In this document: one piece after another, positions 1 through 15,369 of the stretch
How the letters are laid out: the number at the start of each line of letters is the position of its first letter
Numbering within the stretch: the first letter of the stretch is position 1
Source of the DNA: Nannochloropsis salina CCMP1776
Taxonomy: Eukaryota > Sar > Eustigmatophyceae > Eustigmatales > Monodopsidaceae
Length of the DNA stretch: 64,000 bases
Assembly: GCA_004565275.1 (NCBI GenBank)
Contig: SDOX01000016.1
Coordinates: 70,422-134,421 of the forward strand
Reading direction: 5' to 3'
Translations under genes and position numbers: made by a program
Notes under the pieces: model-generated
What the model was told of the DNA's origin: nothing
Databases searched by the model: none
What the model saw: the letters and a program-made list of their open reading frames with translations, nothing else

Positions 1-66
1 TGTGGGGGAAAGCCAGACATGTTGACTCAACTTTCTTCCCCCCCTCCCTCTTTTCATCCTTCCCTC

Positions 67-104
67 ACTCCCTCCCTCCCTCCCTCCCTCCCTCCCTCCC
101 TCAG
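67..104 (+). repeat. (CCCT)n tract at a 3' splice site
   Basis: About nine CCCT units end in the acceptor CAG at 102-104. The tract supplies the polypyrimidine run for the first visible exon of the molybdopterin gene. It is the first of many such tracts in the window. Confidence 0.85.
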
Positions 105-1275
105 GCGAGGCCTTCCTCTCTAAGGGCCTTCGCGTACGCGTCGTCCAGTCAGATATCGTGCCTGACGACATTCCTCAGATCCAGCAAAAGATATGCATTT
201 GGGCGGACGAGCTCAAGGTACCTCCAGCTCCCTTCCTGTTTCCCGCCATTTTTCCTCCCCCCCTCCCGTCCTTCCTTCCCCGTTTCCCTCGCGTTGTACT
301 CAACTCTCTCCATGCGTCGGCGCCCTTTCTCATTCGTTTCCTCCCTGAGTGTTCCTTGGCCCCCTGGCAAACCCCTTGATGCTTTGTCGAGTCGACACGC
401 ATGCCAGCAGTCATCGCTCGCACAATCCCGCCCGCCGTGGTCTCCATCCTTCCCTCCTCTCTCTTTCTCTTTAGGTGGATGCCATCTTCACGAGCGGGGG
501 AACCAGTTTCGCCCCTAGAGACCTGACGCCAGAGGCTGTTCGTCCTCTGATCGACAAGGAAGCTCCTGGGATGGTGTGGAGAATCATGGAGGTAGGGCGG
601 GAGGGAGGGGGGGAAGAAGGGAGGGCTCACGCGAGCGAGTGGGGAAGAGCCAGCAACGAATGCAATCGAGAAGGGAGGTGGCGAAAGACGACGAGGGGAA
701 TGCTCTGAGTTACACGTCTAGATGGCGTGGGCAGTTTATATCTGTGTATACACATGCCCATGTCCACGTGTGAGAGAAAGCGTTGCCGGATCCGTGGGAC
801 CGGCTGGTGCTTCGTATCCGGAGGGTCAGAGACCTGTCTCTGAACCACGCGCCTCCCCTACCCTAGGTGGGGACAAAGCACACGCCCTTCGCGGTGCTCT
901 CTCGCCCCGTGGCCGGGGTGCGCGGTGGGACCTTCATTGTCACCTTGCCAGGGAGTCCGAAGGTGCGTCTTGAAGAGGGAACGAAGGAAGGAAGGAAGGA
1001 GGGAGGGAGGGAGGAAGAGAAGGACGGGGGAACCTCCATGGAGGGAAATGTATGCACACGAGGAGAAAAGATGAGGACGCTTCCAGATGACCGGGTGTGT
1101 CGTAAATCCACCTTGACTGATGGCTCTTACCGCCCTTCTTGTCTCACAATCCATTGTTGGCCGTCACGTACATTCGACTCCACAGGCAGTAAAGGAGAAC
1201 CTCGACACGCTCTTGCCCCTCCTTCCCAAGGTCTTCGGTCTCCTAAAGACGGCGACGTGTGATCACAAGGCATAG
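105..1275 (+). CDS. Molybdopterin adenylyltransferase (MogA/MoaB/Cnx1-G family), 3' part only
   Basis: Molybdenum-cofactor synthesis: this family adenylylates molybdopterin before metal insertion. Four exons are visible: 105-217, 475-591, 867-962 and 1186-1275 (stop TAG 1273-1275), joined by GT-AG introns in consistent phase. The second exon carries the family signature SGGTSFAPRDLTPEA, followed by EAPGM; the third has LSRPVAGVRGGTFIVTLPGS, the usual C-terminal pair of motifs. Base 104 is the G of a CAG acceptor after a (CCCT)n tract, so earlier exons lie left of the window and the start is missing. The visible C-terminus ends soon after the MogA fold with a short Cys/His tail (ATCDHKA). No MoeA/Cnx1-E domain follows it; if one is fused, it must be N-terminal and off the window. 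The family call is secure. Whether this is a stand-alone enzyme or the end of a two-domain Cnx1/gephyrin-like protein cannot be told. Confidence 0.9.
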
Positions 1276-2081
1276 GGGGGGGGGAGGATACAGGAAAAGC
1301 GGGGAGGAGAGAGGACAAGATGTGGGTTACGATGAGGAAAAGATGGGGCCCGGGGGGAAGGAGGTGGAAGAGTCTTGGCCTGCTGAACGGGAAAAAAAGA
1401 AGATCGAAACGTTAAAAGGAGAGAGAAAACTAAAAGGACGAGCTGCGAGGCAGTGTGCTTGTGAGCTCTGCCCAGACACGAGTCCAGCGGACGCCGGATT
1501 CGCCGCGTAGGGGAGAGGATAGGGAGGACCTTGGGGGTTGGAAAATGTCAGAGCCCTGTGTCAGATGCTGACAAGGGCCAGCCCGGGCCGCGATCAATAG
1601 TGAGGGGGGGAGCCAGTGCTCGTGAAGTTGTCGTGCCAGGATGCGGGGAGACATCCAAAACTCTCTCTGACCAGAATGAATACCTCACACAGCACTTTTT
1701 TGATACATCCCGTACTCTTTCAAAACAGAGTTTAAAAACAGCCGACGCTTCGATTTGTAGTTTTCTTTTGATTTCTTGATCTTTCCAGTCGCCATTCCAT
1801 GGCTTTATTCATCTCTTTTCAAACCCTCCTCCCTCCTTTCTTTCCGTCCTTCCTTCCTGCTTCATACACAGGCTCGTCTTCTGTCATTTCCTCTCGCTTC
1901 TGTTGAAATCACCACACATCGTCCCTCAAGTCTCATCTGATTTCCCTATTTACCCCCAACCCGATCTTGATCCCTCCTCATCTACACACTTACAACACCC
2001 CTTTTTCAAACCCCGCCCCCATAACCTTCCTCATTCCCTCCCTCCCTCCCTCCCTCCCTCCCTCCCTCCCTCCCTCTTTCC
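1276..2081. other. Intergenic region between convergent genes
   Basis: Lies between the stop of the molybdopterin gene (+) and the stop of the TPR gene (-), so it should hold both 3' UTRs. A pyrimidine-rich stretch (about 1800-2081) ends in a (CCCT)n tract at roughly 2037-2077. No coding segment with splice support was found. Confidence 0.6.
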
Positions 2082-5000
2082 CTAGAAATAGTCCACTTCG
2101 CCCGGATCTTGTCCCTCCACAAAGACCATGGGCGACAAGGGTACGTAGGGGTTGAGCCGGAGGACCTTCACCTGCGACGCTTTTTCACGCATGTGGGCTG
2201 CGTCCCTGTGGAGAGAAGGGCGGGAAAGAGGATTGGGAGGAGAGGGAGGCCCTCAGGCGACAGAACGACCCTGGGTAAGGCGCTTCCTATGCCCATACAC
2301 GTCACGGAGGCTCGAGAAGCAAACACCGTCCGCCCTTCAAACCATCGCATATGCCTCCCTCCCTCCCACCCTCCCTCCCTCCCTCCGCCTAGAAGCCTTC
2401 ATGGCCTACCTCTCCCGTCCTTCCCAATCCGCCAGCAGGTTTCCGTAGCCGTAGTAAGCCCTGTGGGTGCCAGAGGTCCATCGCATTGATAAAAACTTCT
2501 CCGCCTTAAACCATTTTCCAAACAGTCCACACGCCGCCCCTCCCGCTTGACTCGCCCCCTTCCGTTCCCATCGCCTCTCACAAGCCCCCCTCTCCCCCTC
2601 CTCCCACCCTTGCGGCCCACCTGTAGAGCGAGTAGCGCAGTTGTGGGGAGGCCAGGCCGGAGGGCGTCGATAGGAGGTCGATGACGGAGCGGAATAGGCC
2701 CTCCGCCGAAACAGCTTGCCCGATCATGTGCCGGTGCTGCCCGATGGCCTGGAGGAGGGAGGGAGGAAGGGTTGGAGGGACCCCAGGAGGCCAGATGAGG
2801 AGAGTTCTGGGGCCCGATGTGACGCCATTCGGTTCGGGGCCAGCAAAGGGAGGAGACGTAAGGAGGGAGAGGGGGGGGAGGAAATTTCCTGACACGTACC
2901 ACGAGCACTTGGCCCATACGAGGATCCGAAGGGGAGAGATACTTTTCGTAGAGCTTCAGAGCCCTGGTTAGGAGGGGCGAGGGGGAGAATATAAAGCGCA
3001 GGAATCATCGATACGTGAGTGCGATGGTTGTTGGAGGAGAGAAAGGGGGAAGGGAGGTAGGGAGGTAGGGAGGGAGGGCGGAAGAAGAAAGCGACGACAG
3101 AAATCTCACTTGGACGCGTTTTCGTCCATTTTGGTCAGATCTTTGAGCTTAGCTCCCTCTTCGCCACCTTTATCCCCCAAATAGACCTAAGGGAAAATGG
3201 AAGGGAGAAGGGGGGGTAAGGACGACAAGATATATGAATGTACAGTGTGCAATGAGGCCACGAAATTAGAAGAAAAGGAGGAGAGTAGAGGAGAGGACAG
3301 AACATACAAAGGGAGGGAAAAGGGAGGTCAGGAGGGAGGAAAAGTGGGAGGGAAGGAGGGAGGGAAGGAGAGAGGGAAGGAGGGAGGGAGGGAAAAATTT
3401 ACCAGTGCCATGTTCAACCAGAGCCGCGCCTCGGCCAAACCGGCTTCCCGCTCTTTCTCATCCCCTTCCTTAGGACGGTCCAAGCCCGTCAGGGTCTCTT
3501 CCCAGACAGCCAATGCCTCCTTCGGCCCGCCTTGTTGGCCTAAGGAGGGGGGGAGGGAGGGAGGGAGGGAGGAAGTGGGTGGACAGGGGGGGGAATGGGC
3601 GATGGGACGTCCGTCAATGGAGCGAAGGAGAAGCCTGGGGACCTTGGGGGAAGATGAATCCATAGGATGGGGCCAGTGCTGGTAGTGGGAGCGTAGCACG
3701 AAGCCGAGGGCGCCAGGAGGTAGGGAGAGGAAAAGCGAGGGAGGGAGGGAGGGAGGGAGGGAGGGCTCACCAGTGTAGAGATGAAAGGCCCCCAAGACAG
3801 ACGCCGAGCGGCATTGCCATGCAGCGCTTCCTGCCATGCTGTACGTTTGTGCGATGTACGCGAGGTGATCAAACGGCTAGTGAATACAGAGATCTGATGG
3901 TCGGTCATATAATCGGTCCCATAACCGCCTCTCATGACACGGAGGGGAAGCCTTTTACGAAGAGACTGTCACGCATGTCCTGTGCGTACTTCTATCGACG
4001 GGTATCCATTCCACCGGCGCATACACCATGCCCTAAATCCCATCGCGACAGCCCGCCCCCCCGCCTTCCCCCTACCGGGCACTTTTCTGCAAGCGATCGT
4101 ACGCGTCGTCCCAGTCACCGCCATACATGTCGCAGACACCAGCCATCCCGTAGGCCCGTGAGAGCAAGTCTGTGTGGGCCTCAGCGTGGCGCTGCAGGAA
4201 GAGAAAGGGAAGGGGGAAGGAAAGACGGAGGGAGGGAGGGAGGGAGGGAGGGAGGGAGGGAGGGTGAGATGGGGACACCCCCAGTTTTTCGGACGCCCCC
4301 TCCCTCCCCCGGCGATACCCTCCGCCCCCCCCAAGACGACAGACATTGCCCTTGTCGACCGCCTTCTACGTAAGCCTTGACCGTACCTCGACAAATGCCA
4401 AAGCTTCCTCTGCGGCCGATCCAGCGCTGGGCAACTGATCCTGTAAGAGCGCCGAGCCCGCTAGCAGGAGATGGACTGTGAAGATATCGTGCACTGCGTT
4501 TTTGCTCGGCTGAACGGTATGGAAAGAAAGCAATAGAGGGAAGAAGAGAGGAGAGCATAGGGCATAAAAAGGAGGAAAGGCGAGACGTAGCGAAACAGTT
4601 GCTGCCTGTATCCTGTCTCCGCCCGCCCCGTGGGAACCGAATCTCTTCTGCCCCCCCTTCCCTTTCACCCTCCCTCACCTGGACATCCTCCAGCAGGGCC
4701 TGGAGCAAGGCATGTGCTTGCTTGAACTCACCGGCTTCGATGTGGTAGAGCGCCAGCTGATAGCGTGCCGCTGCATGAAGAGCGTTAGGGTCGGACGCGA
4801 GGCGGTTTAAAATTGTAATAACACAAGATGTTAGGGTACGATACTAAAGAACGAGGAATTGAGAAAAGACGGAGAAGAGAGACCTTCGCTCACCTTCAGC
4901 GAGGAGAGTCCCCTTGCCCATATTCGTGTCGAGAACTTCGATGGCGCGCTACAACCATGGAGGAGGATGCGATCGAGCGGCGATCGAAGGGGGAGGAAGG

Positions 5001-5755
5001 AAAAATGAGCTCCAGACTTTGAAATCGCGAGCTTCGGATGGGACGGGCACGTTTCAACCTGTCCCTTTATTGTAGGTTCATGTATGTGTGTCATGCGAGA
5101 TGCGCTTCTGTGACGTACCTGCATCAAAGGGAGAGCTCGGCCAATATGGTGCTCCTCGCGTAGCTTAGCAGCATCCTTTATCTAGGAGCGGGGGAAAAGA
5201 GAGAACGCCACGAAAGAATGGTGATTTTGACGTTACCGGGAGAGAGGCTGGTCATATTATGATGCTCCGAGACAACGAAAGAACAGGAGAGGGAGGCAGA
5301 AAAGGGAATCTTCGTCGGCCGAGGCTGGCCGAGTCTCCCGGCAACTGGAGCCTCGATGCTCCCTTCTCGTCCTATTCACGCACCTCCGGGAAAGCCTGCA
5401 ACTGTTCCAAGGCATCTCGGAAAGGAGTGGGCTCGTCGGTGCTGGAAAACGAGGACGCTGTCGCCGGAGAATTGAAAAACGATTGTTGGGTCGCCTGTCC
5501 CGGGGGCGGCGGAGTCGTAGTGCTCATCATGCGGTGAGGACGTCGGCGCAGATCATGAGCACGCGACTGCTTCGATGAATCATGCGTGGTCAATGAAAAG
5601 GCAGACGAAGTGGGGTGTGCGTAGGTTGCGAAGGACGAGGAAGCCACGCGAGGCGAGAAGAGCCTTTTGCTGACGTGCACCGATCCTGGCCTGAATGAAC
5701 ATGCCGCCGCTGCATAACCAATGCGAGATGATACCGAGGCACGCGATGATAACAT
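2082..5755 (-). CDS. Tetratricopeptide-repeat protein with N-terminal presequence, about 510 aa
   Basis: Fourteen exons fit in phase on the minus strand: 5384-5755, 5119-5181, 4894-4948, 4679-4770, 4387-4509, 4083-4191, 3771-3838, 3609-3678, 3403-3539, 3110-3186, 2900-2963, 2621-2748, 2410-2460 and 2082-2205 (stop TAG 2084-2082). The start ATG at 5755 opens an Arg/Ser/Ala-rich, acid-poor N-terminus (MLSSRASVSSRIGYAAA...) that looks like a mitochondrial presequence. The body is helical with TPR-like pairs, such as ARYQLALYHIEAGEFKQAHA, SRAYGMAGVCDMYGGDWDDA, KEALAVWEETL and ALKLYEKYLSPSDP. TPR arrays bind protein partners. The set resembles mitochondrial TPR proteins in general, but I cannot assign it to a named one. 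The small last exon (…VDYF, stop) is easy to miss because the previous exon runs into an in-frame TAG formed by its own GTAGGC donor. Exon 3609-3678 is the least certain. Confidence 0.75.
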
Positions 5756-6906
5756 TGGCTGAAAATATGCAGAAGGAGTTCGTCGTGAGTCAGGAAAAAT
5801 GAGATCGTAAGCCAAGAAGTGGGGCGATAGCAAACAGAACATGAAGGACAGCAAGGCAGAGCAAAAAGATTCAACCACATGCCTCACTACATTTTTTGCT
5901 GCTATTCGCCACATAATATCTAAAACCCCACCCTAGCTCCATCTGTTCCCAATCCATATAGCACGCTGGTTCACTCGAGAGATCTTACGATATCATCGGG
6001 CCGTTTTATGCCTGCATATTGGTATCAGATCGAGGCTGGGGAAGGCGGGGGGTACCATGGTAGGGCTCGCTTTATTCCAGAAAACGAGACCGCCGCTACA
6101 CGTGTAAATTTTAATGAACATATTAGATGTGTGAGCGATCTTTACCCCGTGATCCTGTCTCAAGATGGTGCTGATCTCCATTGAATTATATCGTCAATCC
6201 GAGCTTCAGGGATTCTTGGAGGATATGTGTCTATTAACGTTGTTCATCTCGAAATAAGGAGGGCCGGGAAACAAGCAGTTCCATTAACTTGTTCAAGACA
6301 TGAATGTTGCTTGAGGAGAGGATTAGATTCATAATATTGTCACGGGGTGGTCTTTTCACGTTGTCGGGGAGAAAAAAACCATTTCGGGCCGGTAGGATGG
6401 AAAAAAAGGCTGTGCTGTCTACCTGATCTGTACTCGCACAACTCTTGGTCACATGTCAGTTGTCGCGCCATTGACTTCCTTTTTGTGGTATTTGGGCTTC
6501 TAGAGCATGTGTATTTTTGCAAGGCTTGATCCTCAAGGGAACATGTCAAGATTGCATTTTTGGTCAAAAGCAACTTGTGGAGGCCTGCAAATCCGACGTT
6601 ACAACAAAATAGTCACACCAAAAGTTGAATTTCTTATCGAGGTCTTAGACTTATTCTTTAACGACCATCGAAAATATAAATCTATGAAAGCGTGTCTGAT
6701 CAGCGGACATGGCAGGCTGAAGCAAAGTCAACAGCCCTACATTCCTGAATTCCACACCCATGTGACATCCTACACGCATGTACCTTCACACTATTTATCA
6801 TCCTTGGTTTCACCCAGCCTATAGATGTACGTTTTCACAACTGCACAAATTTTCCGTGCCTAATACTGTCCTTATCAATATTGTCGAGGCCTTGAAGTCT
6901 TTACTT
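5756..6906. other. Intergenic region upstream of the TPR gene
   Basis: About 1.15 kb, noticeably more AT-rich than the genes on either side. It should contain the TPR gene promoter and the 3' UTR of the GH9 gene. No open frame here has splice support or a recognisable motif, and there are no tetranucleotide tracts. Confidence 0.6.
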
Positions 6907-11665
<4,759 letters not shown>

Positions 11666-13990
11666 CTGAGGGCCCCTGTGCGATGGAGAAGGGTTGACTT
11701 GAGATGCACATACGGACAACATTTACCACCTAGTAAGGGAAATGAGGAGAAAGCAGAAGTAACAGTACACGTACGGAAATTGCGTCCGGACGGGCACCAT
11801 AAATGGTAGGCTACATAAGAGGAAAAGGCAACATTTGATGCCGGAAAACTTGCGAACAATAGGCTGATGTCGAGGAGTGGATAAAGCAGAAAAGGATCTT
11901 GGACAAGATGTCAGGAACCGGGGCTGTCGTCGAGGCGTGACAATGTCAGAATGCTGCATTCCTCTGACCCCCGGATCTTGGAACGCCGCACTGTGACTTT
12001 GTAAATAAAAAGCGTGCAATGAATCTGTGGTAAGAATAGCGGTACTGACCGTGTCGTTGTCTGAGAAGATCAACATGAAAATTAGCAAAGTCAACTTCGA
12101 CGGGAAAGCGTCAGCTGTCGAATTTTCCCCTTCGATATTTGACAGTTTCTTAACTGTCTTTGCGATGGCTCTTTTACCCGTCGATATGCATTATCCATTG
12201 GACAGTAATAGCTATGACAGTTATATGTTAAAAAGAAAATCTTGTGGTACAAAGCATTCGTCCCCTAAAAAATGTTCCGTGTGAGTGTTATAGCAAATAT
12301 TTTGCTTTTGAGGATCGGTCCAGCTACGTGTGCGAGAATAAACATGTATATATTTTTGGCTTCTTATTCAACTCCCTTTGATTATGAGGCTCATTTTGTA
12401 CTTACTTTAAGAAGTCTTTTTTGTGTTCAAGGATCATGCCGGTATCTTCTGCTAAAATGCACGTTTTATTCGCATATGACTGGACCTGTCAAAGATAGTG
12501 CAGGAGCGTCGCAAAGAGCTTACATGTATGAAGCTGGGAAGAGAATAAACATACATTCACCTTAGTACAAAAGAGATGTTTCTGAGACCCCGTTTGTCTC
12601 TTGTACGTTCATGCACTTTAAATCGTCACAGGCATGTAAATTGTATTTGTAAATTTTAGTGATCATGGGACATACATAGCCCATCAGATCAGCCAGTTCG
12701 CGATCATGGCGACTTTATGCCTCGCAAGGCGCCGTTTAAGACCTCTTTGCGCACAAAGCTTATCAGAAATGCTGCGCAACATAGTGAAGCAAAAACAGGG
12801 GATAGATACAATCGGAAATAGATTTTTTTGCTGTTGGTTATTTCAATGAAATTTATTCATCACTTGAGCATAAGACTTAGCATTCATTCCACGGGAAAGA
12901 GATTCAGGTGGCCGGGGAGGTCGGCATTGAATTAGTAGATTTTTTTGGAGGGAGAGTGGCAGTTGTTCGGATGCATTGGTATGTTAGGTAAAAAGCCTAA
13001 CGAACATCCTATACTTTCTAGGACAACTGCTAATCTGGGTTTAAGTCAACACGTTTTGCATGAGCCAAATAGCCCGCGGAGACGCATTCTACTGCAAGAC
13101 CCCGTATTTTTTTTCCGAGATAATCTCTCACGACATCTCTTGATTTAAAAAGACATTGTGAATAAAGCCTTTTTCTATCAAAATAATTGATTCAAATATG
13201 ATACATTTGACATTCTACCGATACTACCAATTTGCTGCCTAGAAAATAATTAGATTAGTGGATTCAAAGTAGTAGTGAGCAACGTTAAGTGCAACGGCAG
13301 CCTCCGCTGAGTAAAAATAAGCATTAATTATACAAATGTCCTAATAAGTAGCTTCTTTTGCGGCGAGAAATCATACTTAATAATGGCCTAGCCTTGTTAC
13401 TCTCGACTTCGATATCGAGTTCACTTTACAGGCAACCGTAACCTCCAACTATCGTTGGATGATGGTAGCGCAATTGTCTGATGACTGAGAGGTGTATGAG
13501 GATTATGAGGAAGGTGATCACTCCCCTCCATCGACAATCTATCCGTACACTTCCCCGTTCGGATGTTTTACACGTAGCGCGTATTATTAAAGAAAAAAAA
13601 CCTGCGGCTGTTCTAGAAAATAATTTGTTTTTCTCATAAATGCTCTGATTCGGAATCCATTCTACATTCGTACCCCCCGCTTTCGCGCAATTTTAGGTCA
13701 ACTTCGCCGCCCCTTCTTCCTTCCGATAAAACCTGGGAGCGTATATCTGGGGGAAATACATCTATCGGGTGTCAGCATGATCGGTAAACTTTGTGCAATG
13801 AAATACTTCAGCTTTTTGGTACTAGGTATGCAGCAAATATCATGGCCATAGGATCATCCTGCTGACTGCTCCCACAAATAAGTGAACAATATAATACTAG
13901 TACCCGCAGCCCCGCCGACACGATGCTCTTACTGTCTTTACCTGCATTATTCAGGCTTTCACACTGGTCTCTTTCCATTTTCCAAGAACA
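11666..13990. other. Unresolved GH9 5' end plus AT-rich intergenic region
   Basis: The proximal part (11666 to about 12100) probably holds the first exon or exons and promoter of the GH9 gene; a hydrophobic run (LLIFMLIF) is encoded on the minus strand near 12060-12095, but no clean start and splice could be fixed. From about 12.1 to 13.99 kb the DNA turns AT-rich, without tetranucleotide tracts or supported coding exons. It should include the divergent promoters of the GH9 (-) and rhomboid (+) genes. Confidence 0.55.
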
Positions 13991-14919
13991 ATGCTACGTA
14001 AGCAGAAAGATAAATGGACAGCTCGCCTGCTCATCTTCATGGTCAGTCTTCATGTTGCGCAGACGGTGTTGAAGGCAAAGAGCGTCGTGTGGAAGCACTG
14101 CTGTCTCCCCTCCGTCATTTCGATTGATAACTTTACCACCATAACCCCCCAAGCTTTCATGAAGACTTTGGTAAATGGATTATTACGCTGGGTAGCGCAT
14201 CCTTTCCTTCATGCGGATGCGTCGCATGTGTTCAGCAACCTATTTCTTTTCTCATGGGTTGGCCCGACTCTCGAGCACGAAAAAGATGGGGGTTTGGGAG
14301 AAGGAGTAAGTGGAAACGAGGTTGATATCACGTTTATTAGTAGAGTCAAAATACGGCTTCACTGCGTTTATCAAATTTGCGTACACAGGGCTATATCGTC
14401 TTGCTCATATTCATCTGGCTCTGTAAACCTATCGTCGCCCAGATATTAGCAGCCATCTTTACGCCGGGTAAGACCTATTTCGCTACACACAGACTTAAAA
14501 TTGAATGAGCTCATGGTAAATGTATATAAACAGACTCATACAGATGCAGTACGGGATTTTCTGGCGTCGTGTACGGCTTAATTACCGTGGAGCTATGTCT
14601 TTCTCACCGAGCCCAACGTACCACCAAGGTTTCTAACCTCGCCAAGCTCGCTTTTCTTGCCAAATCCCTTTTTTTGATCTGGGAGGAGCTGAGTACAGAT
14701 AGCCTTTCCTCTAATGGTGACAAGGAGGGTATCTACCATACAAGTCATTGCGCAGGAATGATCACCGGAGGACTTTTTGTCCTTTTCCTCTTCAAGTCGC
14801 AAAGGTTTCAAAAAATGGCGAAACATATGTGCTTTCTATGGGCACTACCTTTTCCACTGCTAGATGAGCTATTGTTACCAAGGAGTAACCAAGCAGGGGA
14901 GAATATGGAGAAGAAATAA
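13991..14919 (+). CDS. Rhomboid-family intramembrane serine protease
   Basis: Rhomboids cleave membrane proteins within the bilayer with a Ser-His dyad. Exons: 13991-14305 and 14389-14467, then a third from about 14544/14550 to 14919 (stop TAA). Seen in order: a hydrophobic N-terminal segment, HPFLHADASHVFSNLFLF followed by WVGPTLE (the H..xxN loop-1/TM2 signature), a membrane span (YIVLLIFIWLCKPIVAQIL), GFSGVVYGL (the GxSG nucleophile motif) and YHTSHCAGMITGGLF (the TM6 histidine motif). All catalytic elements are present and the length is near the minimum for the family. The junction between exons two and three does not keep frame by one base with the obvious donor (14468) and either AG acceptor. 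Possible causes are an unseen micro-exon, a sequence error or real damage. A second hydrophobic patch near the C-terminus may be a seventh span. Confidence 0.75.
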
Positions 14920-15369
14920 TCACAAGCCTCATTAAAAGATTTCATGGGACCGAATTCGCAAGATGAACTGTGAAATGCTTTCACCCACCATATCTTTTTC
15001 TTACGTGAAGCACAATTCCTTTAATCAACTAAAGTATGCAAAATTGTGAAATGTAGCTTTAGATAACACACAACTACTCTCAGGCTCGGTAGACACTGCA
15101 TATTTTGAGACACTTTGCGATTTGGAAAAGTTGTTATGAGTGCATTTCCACCTGCAGTTTGAAGAAGTATCGATATCTGTAACAGTCAATGTCTACTGCT
15201 ATTTCTGAGTTGAAAATATTATTATAGTATTCTTTACACTAACCGAACATCGTGTGCGCGTCATCCAAGCATGAGAACAAATAAAAATTCGAACGGAAAC
15301 ATTTGGTCCGGAACCCACCTCGGCATACTAGCCGTTATATGTAAAGTTCTCCTTTCTATGGGCGTAATT
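14920..15369. other. Intergenic region between convergent genes
   Basis: AT-rich 450-base spacer between the rhomboid gene (+) and the NDH-SelD gene (-). It presumably carries both 3' UTRs. Nothing else was recognised. Confidence 0.6.

Noticed and set aside
2086-2139. Plus-strand exon-like segment (EIVHFARILSLHKDHGRQ) with AG before and GTACGT after
   Set aside because: It is the exact antisense of the TPR gene's last exon, which fits frame, stop and upstream splice. No plus-strand partner exons were found.
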